A stretch of DNA of 64,000 nucleotides from Didymodactylos carnosus (GCA_905250885.1 CAJNOQ010000013.1:51128-115127), one strand, 5' to 3'; numbered from the stretch's first letter, positions 1 through 12,806 are shown. Numbers and translations: made by a program. The notes: a model not told the origin generated them from the sequence alone.

Positions 1-130
1 AGATTACGACTTTTTGGCAAATTATAACCTAACCTAAAATCTTCACAACCTGACCTAACCTATTAGTGTTTTTCGTAACCTAGCCTAGGTTAACGTAATA
101 TAACCTAACCTATTGGTTTGGTTAGGTTTA
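1..130. repeat. degenerate AACCTAACC-rich simple repeat
   Basis: The first 130 bases carry scattered copies of TAACC/CCTAACC, and the reverse motif GGTTAGG near position 120. The copies are imperfect and separated by unrelated bases. It ends where the foldback element begins. Confidence 0.5.
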
Positions 131-137
131 ACTTGTA

Positions 138-908
138 GGGCTCTAAAGTATGACATTCAAACTTTCATGGTTTGTTTAACTACTGGTGCTGAACACGAAT
201 CCGAAATCCGTTCGTCTCACTTTTGAGTTTTAGATGAAATATAAATTTTTCATTTTATTCTTGCACTCACCCAGAATTTTTCTACACTAAAAAAATGTCG
301 TAGATTAATAAACTACAATAAAAGAGTTTTTGGACTAAAAAAACTGATCAAAAACCCCAAAAGAGTTTTTTAACGGTTTGTTTAGGCCAAAAAAACTAAA
401 AAGTGTTCGTGGTCGTTTCAAAATGAAAAACTCACGGTTTTTGATGGAGGTTTTTGGATCTAAAAAACTCTTTAAAAAACCGTTTTTGGTCATTTTGAAA
501 AATCGAGAAAAAAACTAACAAGGTTTTTTAAAGAGTTTTTTAGACCCAAAAAGCTCTACCAAAAACCGTGAGTTTTTCATTTGAAACGACCACGAACGCT
601 TTTTAGTTTTTTTGGCCTAAAAAACCCGTTAAAAAACTCTTTTGGGTTTTTTGATCAACTTTTTAGTCCAGAAAACTCTTTTATTGTAGTTTATCTACGA
701 CTCTTTTTTAGAGTGTATCCACTAAAGCATTTTTGACCCTCTCGCCAAAAAAAATCAACAGTTTTTCGTAAATTCTGAGTGGGCCCAAGGATAAATGAAA
801 AATTTATATCTTGTCTAAAACTCAAAAGTGAGATGAACAGACTTCTGATTCGTGTTCAGCACCAGTAGATTAACATACCATGAAAGTTTGAATGTCACAC
901 TTGAGGGG
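138..908. mobile_element. foldback (long inverted-repeat) element
   Basis: About 770 bp whose two halves are near-complete reverse complements. The outer arms share the block around ACATTCAAACTTTCATGG (near 152) and its complement near 880. The inner arms share poly-T/poly-A rich blocks around 310-480 and 500-710. No open frame is present, so this looks like a non-autonomous element. The exact ends and target duplication could not be fixed. It ends about 110 bp upstream of the DMAC2L-like start codon, so it probably overlaps that gene's promoter. Confidence 0.75.
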
Positions 909-1017
909 TCACCGGAAGACGTTCCCTTGTCAAAGAGTTATGTGACACACAAACTATCAGAGAACTGAACTTCTGAATTTATTCGTGCTTTTTTTATGGA
1001 AAAACTTCTGATTTTAG

Positions 1018-1822
1018 ATGACCACTACCCTTTTTCGTAATACAGTACCACGAGTATGTTTGACCACAAATTCAATTCAAACTCAGCAGTATCGTTATTT
1101 TTGGCAGTGGTTAAATCACGTATGGAATAAGCAAGTGACCTTTAACAACACAGCTGCTGTGATACAGCGTTTTTTTCGCATTTTAGGTATGATCGAAAAC
1201 GTGTGAAAGAAGTGGGACCTAATCGAGCGTGTGCAGAATGGTTATTGAAAAATGGTGCTTCGGTACGTTATAAAAATTGGGGTTCGTTAACATCAGACTA
1301 TAATCAAATTCCAAGCGGAGCACCGGATCAATACAAAATCGAAGAAATACGAGCGATTAAAGCAAGTGTGATGGCACAAGGATTTGATTATTTAGGTATG
1401 TCAGATTAGCAAAGTTTTGGTAAATTCTGGAACTAATGAATGGTTTTGTGTTTTTTTAGAAGGCCTCGGTGACGTGAAAAAAATTCATTTGGAAAAATGT
1501 GAGCTTGTCGATGATACAACATTAGCTAAATTCAGTTTTGTAAAAAATACGCTAGAACATGTTGTACTCATTGGCAATGATCGAATAACAGCTAATGGTT
1601 TGTCCTGTCTTGCTGCTTTAAAGTGGGTATTTAACACGTAACTGCATTATGAGGATAAAAACCATGTTATCTTTTAGAAATCTGAAACAAATCGATTTGG
1701 CACGATTAACAGGTGTTAAAAATGAAGAATCAGCAACGAAATTGCTTAAAAATGAACTGCCTGGATGTGTTGTTAATTTTGATGATAACATAGCACCAGC
1801 ACCAGAACTCGCAGAAAAATGA
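1018..1822 (+). CDS. DMAC2L: DMAC2L/ATP5S-like protein (ATP synthase coupling factor B family)
   Basis: Exons are 1018-1130, 1187-1395, 1460-1622 and 1678-1822, joining to 630 nt (209 aa; the human protein is about 215 aa). The translation has the family hallmarks in order: YFWxWLN near residue 26, a YDR...VGPxRAxxEWLL block, YNxxPxGxxDxYKI, GFDYLEGL, and a C-terminal leucine-rich-repeat-like part ending in LKxLK. The family is mitochondrial and linked to ATP synthase or complex I membrane-arm assembly. The first residues are basic and hydroxylated, compatible with a mitochondrial presequence. Intron 1 fits only with a GC donor (GCAAGT at 1131), which restores the conserved WNKYDR junction; every GT donor nearby gives a stop. 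The other introns are GT-AG. Confidence 0.9.
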
Positions 1823-1841
1823 AATATGTTTCTTCGACTAA

Positions 1842-2054
1842 CGAGGGAAACTCCCCAAGTGTATCACCGTTTTCCCTCAAAATATGGATAACTACATGTA
1901 ATCGGCGCTGCTGATTTCGTATATCAGAGTCATTTTTGCCTAAACCGCTTTAGAGACTCGATTTTTTAGAAAAATCAAGTTTTTCAGCAAAAAAGCGGTT
2001 CAGTCACGCATATTTTTTTGATAAAACGGTGATACACTTGGGGAGTTTCCCTCG
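1842..2054. mobile_element. PIF/Harbinger-like MITE with 32-bp perfect TIRs
   Basis: A 213-bp element with perfect 32-bp terminal inverted repeats (1842-1873 and 2023-2054, beginning CGAGGGAAACTCC). It is flanked on both sides by TAA (1839-1841 and 2055-2057), a 3-bp target duplication of the TWA type typical of PIF/Harbinger. There is no coding sequence. It starts 20 bp after the DMAC2L-like stop codon, so it should lie in or next to that 3' UTR. Confidence 0.8.
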
Positions 2055-2057
2055 TAA

Positions 2058-4775
2058 GTATTCTTCCTATTCTTGTCTGCGACGATTTATTAGCGTCCTT
2101 AATTTTTTTTTTTTTATATAGAAGTTACTTTCTCTCCTTTTTTTTATACTGTTTCTTAAATTATCTAATAATTACTATCATACACAAAGTTGGACATACG
2201 ATTGAAGTCTCATCTTTTACCAAAAAGTCGACCGTTTTCTTCGCATTCTTTCTTTTTAGAGGCAGCGCTCGATCAGAGGCAGGATGTAGATCTGCCAGGC
2301 TCTTTGGGGATGTTCATATAATAAGTATTCTTGAGATAGCTTTAAATTTAGTCTATTACCATGCGTATTACGGTCGGTCGCTTCGGAAGAAGAATTTGAC
2401 ACAACTAATAAACAAGCCCTATACGCTCCTCAATTCATAGAAATGTTTTTAATAAAATAAAAAGTTAATTATAAAATATTAGACTGAAGTTGCTTGTTAT
2501 TCATAAAAATATTGTAATAAGCCAGACGTTTCAATTTAATAGCTAAATTTTCATCAGTGGCATCTCCAGCCATGGTTCTCCAGTCAAATATCGTTAAAAA
2601 AGCTCTTGCAACTTTTGTCGTCTTCAAACGTATCTCTCTCATCAGATCTATTTTTCCGTATATCAGAATACGTTTGAAATTATATAATTATAGAAACTAG
2701 AAGTGTTTTAATCGCTCTTTCAAATGGGGTATGGTTAATTATGCTTTGATCCACTTCTCGACCGGAATTTTGCAAGTTTTTCATTAGTACAGGTATTAGA
2801 CTTAATAATTTTCAGATACTGGACGAATTTTGCTCCTTTTTCTAAAACACATTTTCTGGAACAGTATGTAATTCTCTACAAATTCACATTAGTTTTAACC
2901 TTTACTAACATGTTTAGAGTCCGAATAACGAATTTTTTTCCATATTTCATCTTTCACATGCAAAGTAGTGCTTTTTATCAAAACTAAGACTTATAATGCG
3001 CTTTATTTACCGTTAAGAAATTACGGAGAACCTTCTTAAGGTAGGGAAGTCCATAGAGTTGTGCACGGACTACTTTTTCATCTATCTGGTTTTCAAGAAA
3101 ACATTTGACTTCACACTCTAGTAAAAAAATAAAGAAAACAAGTAGGTTGCAAGAGCTTTTTTAGCGACATTCTGTATCATACTTTTTTCTTACTCAAAGC
3201 CTATTCCAAAAATTTTGTTTCCTATGATTTTTGAAGTTCAGACTTTGCTCTTTCAACCGGAAAAGGAATGAACTTTCTGCGATGTTCCTGACCGGAGAAC
3301 CATGGCTGGAGATTTCGACAATTACTTTTGCACTGCAGATTATACAACATAACTTTGTATTTTCTACAAGATGTTGTCTGTAGAAAAATTGTATAAATAT
3401 ATGTACAATTTTGAATAACTCATGTTTTTTTTTTAAAAGCATCATAGCTAAGTTCAGAAAGAAGAGTGCATCAAGTGGCATACATGTACTCTACCTTCAA
3501 GAGCATTTCCGAACATGTTTTCAGAGTCAGATTAAATACGTAGAAAAGTGTTGAAACTCATTGTACTGATTGACTAATTTGTTGCAACCTATTAGCATAG
3601 CAATATTGTGTTTTTCTCCAAGATTTCAAATATTCTTAAATAGCTCTTTAACTAAAATGAGAACGTAAGTTTTGACTTAATGTTAATTAAGACTTGACTC
3701 TTGGTGTCTCATAAGTGCCAACTTACGTCTTTATTATTACTTAAGTTTGTCTAAATTCCCCAGAATATGAAATTAAGTTAACCAAGGATCTAAGATATCT
3801 CCATATTTATCTTGAGTCAGTTAATGTTGTAAAACAGCACTCTTGTACAAACTAAATGTTGACTGAAGTTCTTACTTCAGCTCATGAACTAAGGAATATT
3901 GATAAAATGTTCCATTCCTCAGTGCAATGCATCCAATGTACAACAATATTTATAATCATTACTACTCGTAATTAACTAAATGCTCATGTCAAGTAAGCCA
4001 AAATATCTGCAGTACAGGTTGCAGATGATCATCATCACTATCACTATCGACAAACAAGCTTTTAAGGCAGGTACATCTATCTACTCCACTCAACATTATT
4101 GTGATACATTCTTATTCTAAGATTTGACCATGTACTTAAGCAATACTTAAGTGTTGACTTAGACTTAAAGACTACTGTGGATTTATTTTATGCTTCCTAT
4201 AGTACATCCTCAGTGATATTGCCTATTGTTTATTAATTGGCTGACTGTAACCAATCACAAAGTAACAAATCTTAACCGACCAGAAGAAGAAAATCAAAAA
4301 TAATATAAAAATTAGTTCTCATCATTCATAACTCTTATTGTACATTGCTTTGGTAATATCTTGTCTTTGCTTAGAGCAAGATTAGATTAACATTTATTGT
4401 GGAATCAAGTGACTTTCTCCAGAAAAAGCTGAAGTAGTATTTGCAGTTATCCATTGAAAGTTCTAGAGAATTTGTTCAACGCAGAGTGGCTAATCATAAC
4501 TCAAATTTCAAAACGTAAAACAGTCGGTTTTCTGAAAATATGATTACAAGTTAAAGCTTCACATCGAAATTTTCAAATTTATTCAAAATTTGTTCAAAAT
4601 TTAATAATTTAAATTAATTAATGATTTAAATTAAACAAATATTTCTATCACTTTTGAAGTCGATATTTTCTTTACTGTGCTACACTTGTGTATACTCTTC
4701 CTGAGAAATATATTTGTGCTCACCATTGTACAACTGTCAATTTCTTTTTGTTCATTCAAGGTCTTAAGGCATTCG
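2058..4775. other. intergenic stretch without a recognisable gene
   Basis: No open frame here resembles a gene. It contains a degenerate inverted repeat: the block around CCAGCCATGGTTCTCC near 2568 returns inverted near 3295, and AAAAAAGCTCTTGCAAC near 2595 returns inverted near 3147. This suggests an old foldback element of about 750 bp. Several ACTTAAG-rich words occur at 3670-4170 without clear structure. Confidence 0.5.
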
Positions 4776-7700
4776 ATGATCATGTTTTTTCGTAGTATAG
4801 CTATAGTATTATTGTTTTTTATCTCTAATGTTTTTTGTGGTAATGATAAAAGTGTGTTACGTGGAGTTAAACGTTCAAGTATGATTTGTTTTGGTTAGAG
4901 CACAATTACTATTTCTGAATTTGATATTTTATTTTCAGTGTTATCTAAGTATATTCCATCAAAACCGTTTACTTGTTTCGATGGATCAATATCTATGCCA
5001 TTTGACTTTGTCAACGATGATTATTGTGATTGTCGCGGTAAATAGAAAACTGGTTTGCCAATTTGTTTTTATGTAACTGTCTCTCTTTTCTAGATGGAAG
5101 TGACGAACCGGGAACATCCGCTTGTCCAAATGGGCAATTTTTTTGTGAAAACAAAGGTTATGTTGGGATAGTAGTACCGTCTCAATTTGTTGGCGATGGA
5201 GTATGTGGTATGGCATCATAATTTAGAAAAAATCTTTTTGTTTCATAAAAAATTAATGTCTGTTTTTCGTTTTAGACTGTTGTGATGGTTCAGATGAATA
5301 TGAAAACGAAATTGTGTGCAATAATACATGTTTGTAAGCATAGAGTTGTACTTATTTTCTTGGTTGTAATGATCTTTACTGTATAGATATGTGAATGAAA
5401 AAATTAAGCATTTGTGAGTGTATCACAATTGTCTTAAATTTATTTTCTGAGCATCCTAATTAGTTTCGAAAATGTATTTTTCATTCTTAGATAAATCTAT
5501 CTTGTCAATTAATGTGCTTCTTACGATCTTTGTCTTTTGTTTTGAAGACTTGTTTTTTTTTACTTTTCAATTTCTGTATGTAGTACGTGTGTTTTAGTAG
5601 GTCTCTTCGTAGTATAAGACGAGGAATTATTATCTTGTGTGAAAACAGTCGGCTAAGGAATCATTTAATGCTTTTCTACTAGATTCTAATGTATAAACTT
5701 GTTTTAGTAATGAATTGAGGACAAAACGTATTTATCGACGTGTATTGGAGAAATATTGAGAGTACCACTTGGTTTCCAGTTGTTGATGATCAGTTTTTCT
5801 TCTTCCGTTCATCTCAACCAAATCACCTATAATATTATCGATATATTATTAGTTACACTAGTGGCCTCTATTCTTACAATCTATTTTGTTTTTCAGTTAT
5901 TTTTTTTAAAAATATTTATCGCACAGTCGCTAGAAACTAAATAGTAATTAATCCGAAAAGAAGTACACTTTTATTGCGCAAACATCGGGAAAATGAGGAC
6001 GAAACTATATTTTACTACTATCACAAAATAACAATTTGCTAAACATCATGTATTAATCAGTAATTCTGATAATGATACAACAAAAATCGCGTCTAATTCA
6101 TATTTATTCCATGTTGTCTTTATTCTGTTTAATGGTATTTCTCTCTCATGATCGTGAACAGCTTTTTCAGGTGTTTTCTTGATAAACATAGTAGACCTTT
6201 GAAAATTATAGTGTCTTATGTGCTCTGTTTTGCTGTGTTTCTGTTTATTCAGTTTCATCACATATGCTTACATTCTTTTTTTCATTAACTAAACCATAGA
6301 AGAGTGATGAATAGTCAAAGGGATAAGAGTAATACTTAATGCTGCGTTTGGTGCTGAAAAGTGGTTGGAAATACTGAAATGTATTGTATGTACTACGACT
6401 CTTTTCTTCTTGTGAATAGTACAAAGAATTAATAGATAACATTCTTTTGTACCTTTAACAAAAATATCATCAATTGAAATTTAAAATGTTTTTTTTCTCT
6501 GTTATGTTCAATGTTTTTGAAAAACAAGCAGTGACAGTTCTTGGGCAGCTTTTGTTTGTACTGTGGAAAAGTACGTGTTATATCGTGTACGATGATGTCG
6601 AGTGAGCGCTTTCATAGATATAAAACAATTTTATTTAGATTTTCGATTTTATAAATCGTAATAATTGCTACATAAAATAATGTTTATTTTTATCATTTTA
6701 GTATATTAGCCAAAAAAACAAATGAACAAAGAGAGACTCAACGTTTATTACATGAACAAGGTGTAGCAAAGAAAAATGAAATGATTTCTAAAGCTAATGC
6801 TTTTAAAGCAGAAAGAGCGGTATTTACTTATATTTGTGTTTGTCATCCAAAAAATGCATTTTATTTTTATATTTTGCTTTATAGCAACGTTTAGAAGAAC
6901 TTGAAGAACAATTAAAACGTCTTGAAGTCGATTTACAAGTAAAATTAGGTACTGTTGCTATACATAAAACATCAGTTATATTTTATTTTGCTGATCTTTA
7001 TTTTTCGATAGATTTGAAAAACCAAGCTGAAGAACTCGAAACGGCAAGCAAAGATAAGCATGAAGAAGCATGGGAAGGTTTGTCTTATGTCACTCGAAGC
7101 ATAATGCTGGTTTTATAAAGGTAGCTGATTGTTTATTTTAGTAGAATTTTCTTTTTTGGTTATTTAGAACAACGAGCTGCGCGTGAATTGTTACAGCGTG
7201 ATGAACAAATAAAAGATATATTTAATGATTTGGATACCAATCAAGATAAATCGTAGTGAAACTAGATGGCTCATTATTCTTGAAATACAAACTGTTTGAT
7301 ATATTTAGAATATCTATTGAAGAACTTAAAATCCATACTGAACTTGATGATGAAAAAGAAAACGAATTTACGAACGACGAAGTTAGAGTAAGTTAATATA
7401 GAAAATATTTTTATTGTTTTGTATGTATTCTTCTCGTTTCAGACTATATTAGGAGGTGATTCGGCTACATTCGATGAATTCAACTCAACTGTATTCGATC
7501 AAATTTCAAATTCGTATAAAAAAATTACACAAACTGTGACAAATGACCAAACCACTGGCACTGAGTCCAGTAACCCAACACCGTTGGACGAACCGTCAAA
7601 AGTCACTAGATCTGAAAACTATGATGAAACGGATAATGAAAAGTACGACAGTAATGATATGGATGATATCGATAACAAAGATGATATATCTAACGAAAAA

Positions 7701-9456
7701 GATCAACCAACTGTACGGGATAATAACGTCTATTTACAATGAATTTTTTTCAATATATTTATTATTTTAGTCCCTTGGTCATACGAAACATGTTCATGAT
7801 GATATAGCACCAGACTTCGATGAAGAAACAAAGAAGCTTATTCAAAGTAAGGGAAAACAACCAGAAAAGTTGAACTTTTGTAAAACTTGGTTTTCACGTT
7901 ATTTTTTAATTCTTTTTCAAAAACAAACATAGTCATTAATGAGGATGTCACTTTATCTTTACTTTTCCTAAAGTAAATAAATGATTTATTTACAATTACT
8001 TTAGGAAATGGTAAATGATATACATCAATTCAATTAAAAAATAGTGAATGAATCATTTACTTTACTTAAATAAATGTTAAATAATTTATTTACTTTACTG
8101 AAGAAAAGTTAGTAAAAAAGTCATACATACCTCCTAACTTTATGATAAAAGAGACCCAAGTAATAAAATAAACATTGTTAACAAGAGAGTGATGTCAAGA
8201 AATTAAACAAGCTTAAGGTAAATAAAACTTGAAAATGTCGAGTAAAGTAAATGATTCAATCACTATTTTCCAAAAAATAAATTTAAAATTATCATTTACC
8301 ATTTACTAAAATAAATGTAAATAACTAATTTATTTTTCGTTGGGAAAATAACGGATAGGTAAAGTAAATGATGTATACTTAGTCGTTCGATTTACCGAAG
8401 TCGATTGCATACATTGCATGCAATTTCAAGGTTACTATAACTCACGGCATATCAGTCTGTGTGCTCTAAGGAAATTCAATACCACATCTAAACTGTTAAC
8501 AATGAAGGTCTCGGTTAACTTCCATTCTGAAGAGAATGTTTTGGACTAAGCATTTTGGACATGCAATAAAACTAAAATATTTTCATTGTGAATTCTTGAA
8601 ATTGAGTGAAAATCACAAGTCTTTAACTATCATCAATCAAAAATTATTTAAAAAATGTGTGTGCTCTTTCTATTTTGCGTTGAGTTGTTGAATTTTTCAA
8701 TAGTTGCTACTGTTTTTTATTTTGATTACATTCCATCGCAAAATTTAGCCAGAAAATGCTGCGTTAAACTGAGTTTCTTCATTCTTTTTCAGTCGCCGAT
8801 CAAGCTCGAAAGGTTTTTGAGGATGCTGAAGAGAAGGTGCAAGATATTAAACGAGAAATTGAGTAAGTATATATAATTCAATTTCCCATTATTATTATTA
8901 TGAAATATTATTTGCTTTTTTTGAAAAAGAGATTTGAAGAAACGATTAGAAATAGATTTTGGACCCGAAGATGAATTTAGTACAATGTTCAATGAATGTT
9001 ACAATTATGAAGAACGAGAATATACGTATCGTGTGTGTATGTTTAAAACTGCATCACAAATTCCCAAAGGTGGTGGAAGCGAAGTAGTAATTGGGTATGT
9101 AACCTTTCTCTTTCAAATATATTAAAATTCACATTGAATATTTTTTAATTTAAGACATTGGGAATCATGGGGTTCCGAGCCTAATAAGTATTCTGTTATG
9201 AAATATACAAATGGTGTGTCATGTTGGAATGGACCTTCAAGAGCTCTAACAGTAAGAAAAAGATCTATTTATAATTATTGGCTAAAACGATCTTTTACTG
9301 TTCTAGGTTCAACTACAATGTGGTATAGAGCATCGTGCTATAGACGTACGAGAGCCAACCAAATGTAAATATTCTATGATATTTGAAACACCAGCTGCCT
9401 GTGATAAAGATATTGCATCAAAGCCATTAGATCAACATACTCATACGGAATTTTGA
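4776..9456 (+). CDS. PRKCSH: glucosidase II beta subunit (PRKCSH), complete
   Basis: Regulatory subunit of ER glucosidase II, which trims glucose from N-glycans. Exons: 4776-4878, 4939-5037, 5094-5207, 5276-5333, 6702-6819, 6885-6948, 7012-7077, 7168-7252, 7309-7387, 7443-7712, 7771-7846, 8793-8862, 8930-9094, 9155-9251, 9307-9456; 1614 nt, 537 aa (human about 528). Order: signal peptide (hydrophobic IAIVLLFFISNVFCG), two LDL-A-like cysteine modules (DDYCDCRDGSDEPGT, then VCDCCDGSDEY), a Glu/Gln-rich coiled coil, an EF-hand loop (DTNQDKSISIEE, split by an intron), an acidic Asp/Asn-rich linker, and a C-terminal mannose-6-phosphate-receptor-homology domain (YVYR-type to CDKD). ATG 4782 is an alternative start. 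The tail is HTEF instead of HDEL. Introns 4 (1368 bp) and 11 (946 bp) are unusually long, and intron 11 holds an inverted repeat. Confidence 0.95.
7930..8390. repeat. inverted repeat within PRKCSH intron 11
   Basis: The arm near 7990-8085 (with AAATGGTAAATGAT and AATAGTGAATGAATCATTTA) is matched inverted at about 8235-8335. Both arms are rich in TAAATGATTTATTTAC-like words. This looks like a small degenerate foldback element. The ends are unclear. Confidence 0.55.
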
Positions 9457-12400
9457 GAACATAATAGTTAGACATCTGTCCAATGATGTCTGATTATTAT
9501 TATTATTATTATTATTATTATACACTTTATTCTACCTATTGTCGGGAGCGATAGGTGAAATTTATAACCGGTTTCTCTATAGTGATAGCTTATCTAATTG
9601 ATGAATAGTATGAGTTTTCGGTGTTTTATTTACAGTACTTTTATTCTCAAATACAGTGGTATTATACTTACTATTTAACATTCCATTTTCCTTGAAACAA
9701 ACATGTGCTTTGTTTTCTTTGACAAAAACAAAATGTTTCATAGTGGCCATGTCTTTCTTGTTTTTCATGTTTTTCATTGTTAATTTTACTCTACTTTGGC
9801 AATTTCTTCTTGCCTATTGTTATTTGTTTGTTTGCTTTTTATTAAATATGAATGTTTTCTTTTTTTAGAAAAATAAATCTTTCATAGACTTAATTAACTG
9901 TTACCATACATTAGATCTTGAGTAAAAAATGATTATTTTTGCATATATGATCTTATTATGCGTCAGATATTAATAAAGCTAAAAAAGCTTGAATTAAAAA
10001 ACAAATTTTTTCGATAAAAAATTCCTTAGAGGAACCTTGCCCTGAATTTTGTCAGAAAATATTTTATTTGTAAAATTAACAAATTATACGTCATTCGATG
10101 CAGTTTTTTCATGCTGATTCCAAATATCACATTAATTTTCAATAAAAGGGTTTCTCAGCTGCGAAAAATGTAAAATACCTGGAAACCTAGATCTTTGTCC
10201 AGACGAAAAACTGCATAAAACTGCTATCACCACAGATTCAGACTATGTCTATACACATTCTGTGAAATTTTCAACGAATATGGGGCTCCGAAAAATTTCG
10301 AAAACTCATTGCACTGAACATGGCTCTCGGGAAAATCACCTTGTTTGTCGCTAAAAGACTTGATCTGAGATGAATTTTTTTAAACTAATAAATAGCTAGA
10401 AGCGTCCTGATTCCAAATACCAGGTTTCGAAAATTTAAATGTAATTCAGTTCAATAAAAACTTGATTTTACATAGCGATCATGGTATTTTTTCTTCAACA
10501 TTTTTTACCCGCAAATTCCTCGTTCGAAACAAAAATTTTTACGCCATTAGATAGCCCATCTATCAAAGTATATTTGCCACTATTTTAATTTTAAAAAACC
10601 GCATTTTCGATTTTTCGCTAAATTGGGCCACAGTGGGCCTGGCCGCCCACTGTGATCCGTGCTCATTTCAGCCAAAAGATTTATTGGACTACAGTGCGTA
10701 ATCGAAAAAGATATAACAGTGCTCAAATAATCCATTCCGTACTCAATTCATTCTAAAAACTGTCCTTAAAACATTATTTTTCTACAATAGAGTCCTATAC
10801 TACGTATATCAACCTCTATCTTTATTATGTATCATATGCCGAGACTAACATTTGTTATGAGTAAAAAACGGACGTCTTATGAGCGGCTGACTACATTCTC
10901 TAAACAAAATTGACAAGCTCAGATTTTTAAATCTTGAATAATTTCTTCTGAGAAAAAATACAATTATTCTCTACGTTATTAGTCAGATGCCTATTTAAAT
11001 ATAAAATTGTCAGTAATTGTGTCCGATAGATTACAGTATTGATAAAACCGTTTGTTTTTTGGCACAATCGCTGTCATTTATCCAATTCTTGTTTTGTTCA
11101 ACTATTTATATTTTAACTAGCTAGTGATTATTTACCTGTCGATATCCAATGGTGCAAAAGTGTGGCAATAAATAATATTTCAAATCAAAATCACAAAGTT
11201 TTTCTGTTCTATATGTATATCCTTGTGTGTTCACTTGAGATATTAATCTTTGATACTTAAACTTTATGTTGTTGTTATATCATTGATAGATAAGAACGAA
11301 ATTCATTCACTAATGGTTGATTAATTACACATTTATTAACACATCACCGTACTTATATAAAATAAACGTCATTGTAATATTCACCAAATAGTATAATAGT
11401 GAGTGAAATTTCACAGAGTTAATAAAAAATAAGTGGCAAAAGGCAGAAAAGAGCACGAGTCAAATTTTTTGTCTTAGTCAGTATCTTTTGCAAAAAAATC
11501 AAAATGATCAAGTTAGATTTTGAGAACCCCTTAAATTTGTGTAATAGATATCCCATCGAATTATGAGTCCCAATCCATTCTCAGCATGCCTCTTGAGTAT
11601 CGGTTTCGGTGCGTATCGTATGATCTCAATAACTTTATTACTATATGAAATTTCTGTGTTTTGGGTTTAACATTACATTGTACTACTAATGAGTGATTAG
11701 CACTCAATGCTATGACACTTTCATTTCTATAATAAAAAATTAAGATCAATGTTGAATCTTGCTCTTTCATTAAGTATATAAGTTACTACGAAAATATCAT
11801 ACGAGAGATTGATAGAAACACAATTGAGATAGCATACGATTGAGAGGGAAGAAAAATGATCTATACGATTATAGTATATTTGTTGTCTACTTTGAATTTC
11901 AAACAAAATTTTTTGCTCTTAAACCAAACTATTTTCCTCTATGAGCATTTTATATATACAGAATCATTTCTTGCTATATTTTGACTGACGTATAAGATAA
12001 CGAACTAGTACATTACGGTACGTAACTCTATTGGTTGACATTATTTCACTATGAATATTTTTCTATTTGTGCTTTTCTGCTAAAAAAAAAAGACGTTAGT
12101 TTTTTTTTCTTCATCGATAGTTTCTCTTCCTATGTATAGAACTTCTGTATGATAGATATATATGATGATGAAAACGAAAAAATACATCTGCCTTTCTCTT
12201 TTTTTCGGCTCAATTAATCTGATTAAAATGAGAAAATTGCCTGTATAATTATGAGTTAAGTTGATGATTAAGAACAAAAAAAAGAAAAAAAATCGAAGTA
12301 CATACACACGTTCTTGAAGAGTACTTCATTTTCTCTCTATGTATTATGTTGTAGAATCAAAGTCGTTTTGAAAATTAAATAAAACTTATCCGTCTTATAT

Positions 12401-12806
12401 TTTTTTGATTATAAATTAATTTTGATATAGGTTCCTCCGTCGTTTAACGATTGAAAATAAAAAAAAAAGTACGTTGTACCAATATTGTTCGTAAGACAAG
12501 TAAGCCAAGTTCAAAACATTTATCGTTAGTAATCATCGTCCTTTTCACAGATTTTTAGAGTGTGCGAAGAACTATGGACTAAGCACAATTTCTAAAACAG
12601 TTCCTTTTAAACATGAGTGGTGGTGAACATAAGTTTTGACCACTAAACATAATTCCGGAGCATTTTTTCGTGTGTTAATGTTTGTACATGAGATTATTCC
12701 TCAGAAATATAGTTGATTTTGGATCAGTGTAACAGCACAGAACATTTTCGCCTGTAATCTCTCTGAGCTTATTAGATTGGCATAAAACATATTGATAGAA
12801 ATTATA
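9457..12806. other. intergenic stretch without a recognisable gene
   Basis: AT-rich, no credible coding exon. It holds an (ATT)n microsatellite at about 9492-9521 and a GC-rich hairpin at 10629-10654 (CACAGTGGGC, six-base loop, GCCCACTGTG), which stands out from its AT-rich surroundings and may be a junction of transposon ends. Nothing else could be identified. Confidence 0.5.

Noticed and set aside
1-130. AACCTAACC-rich start as telomeric repeat
   Set aside because: Copies are imperfect and interrupted, lie beside an interior foldback element, and do not match a regular tandem telomere array.
2240-2320. Possible tRNA-like segment with GATCAGAGGCAGG
   Set aside because: No cloverleaf arms or T-loop (GGTTCRA) could be paired.
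3194-3481. 95-aa minus-strand frame
   Set aside because: It overlaps a degenerate inverted repeat and has no recognisable domain.
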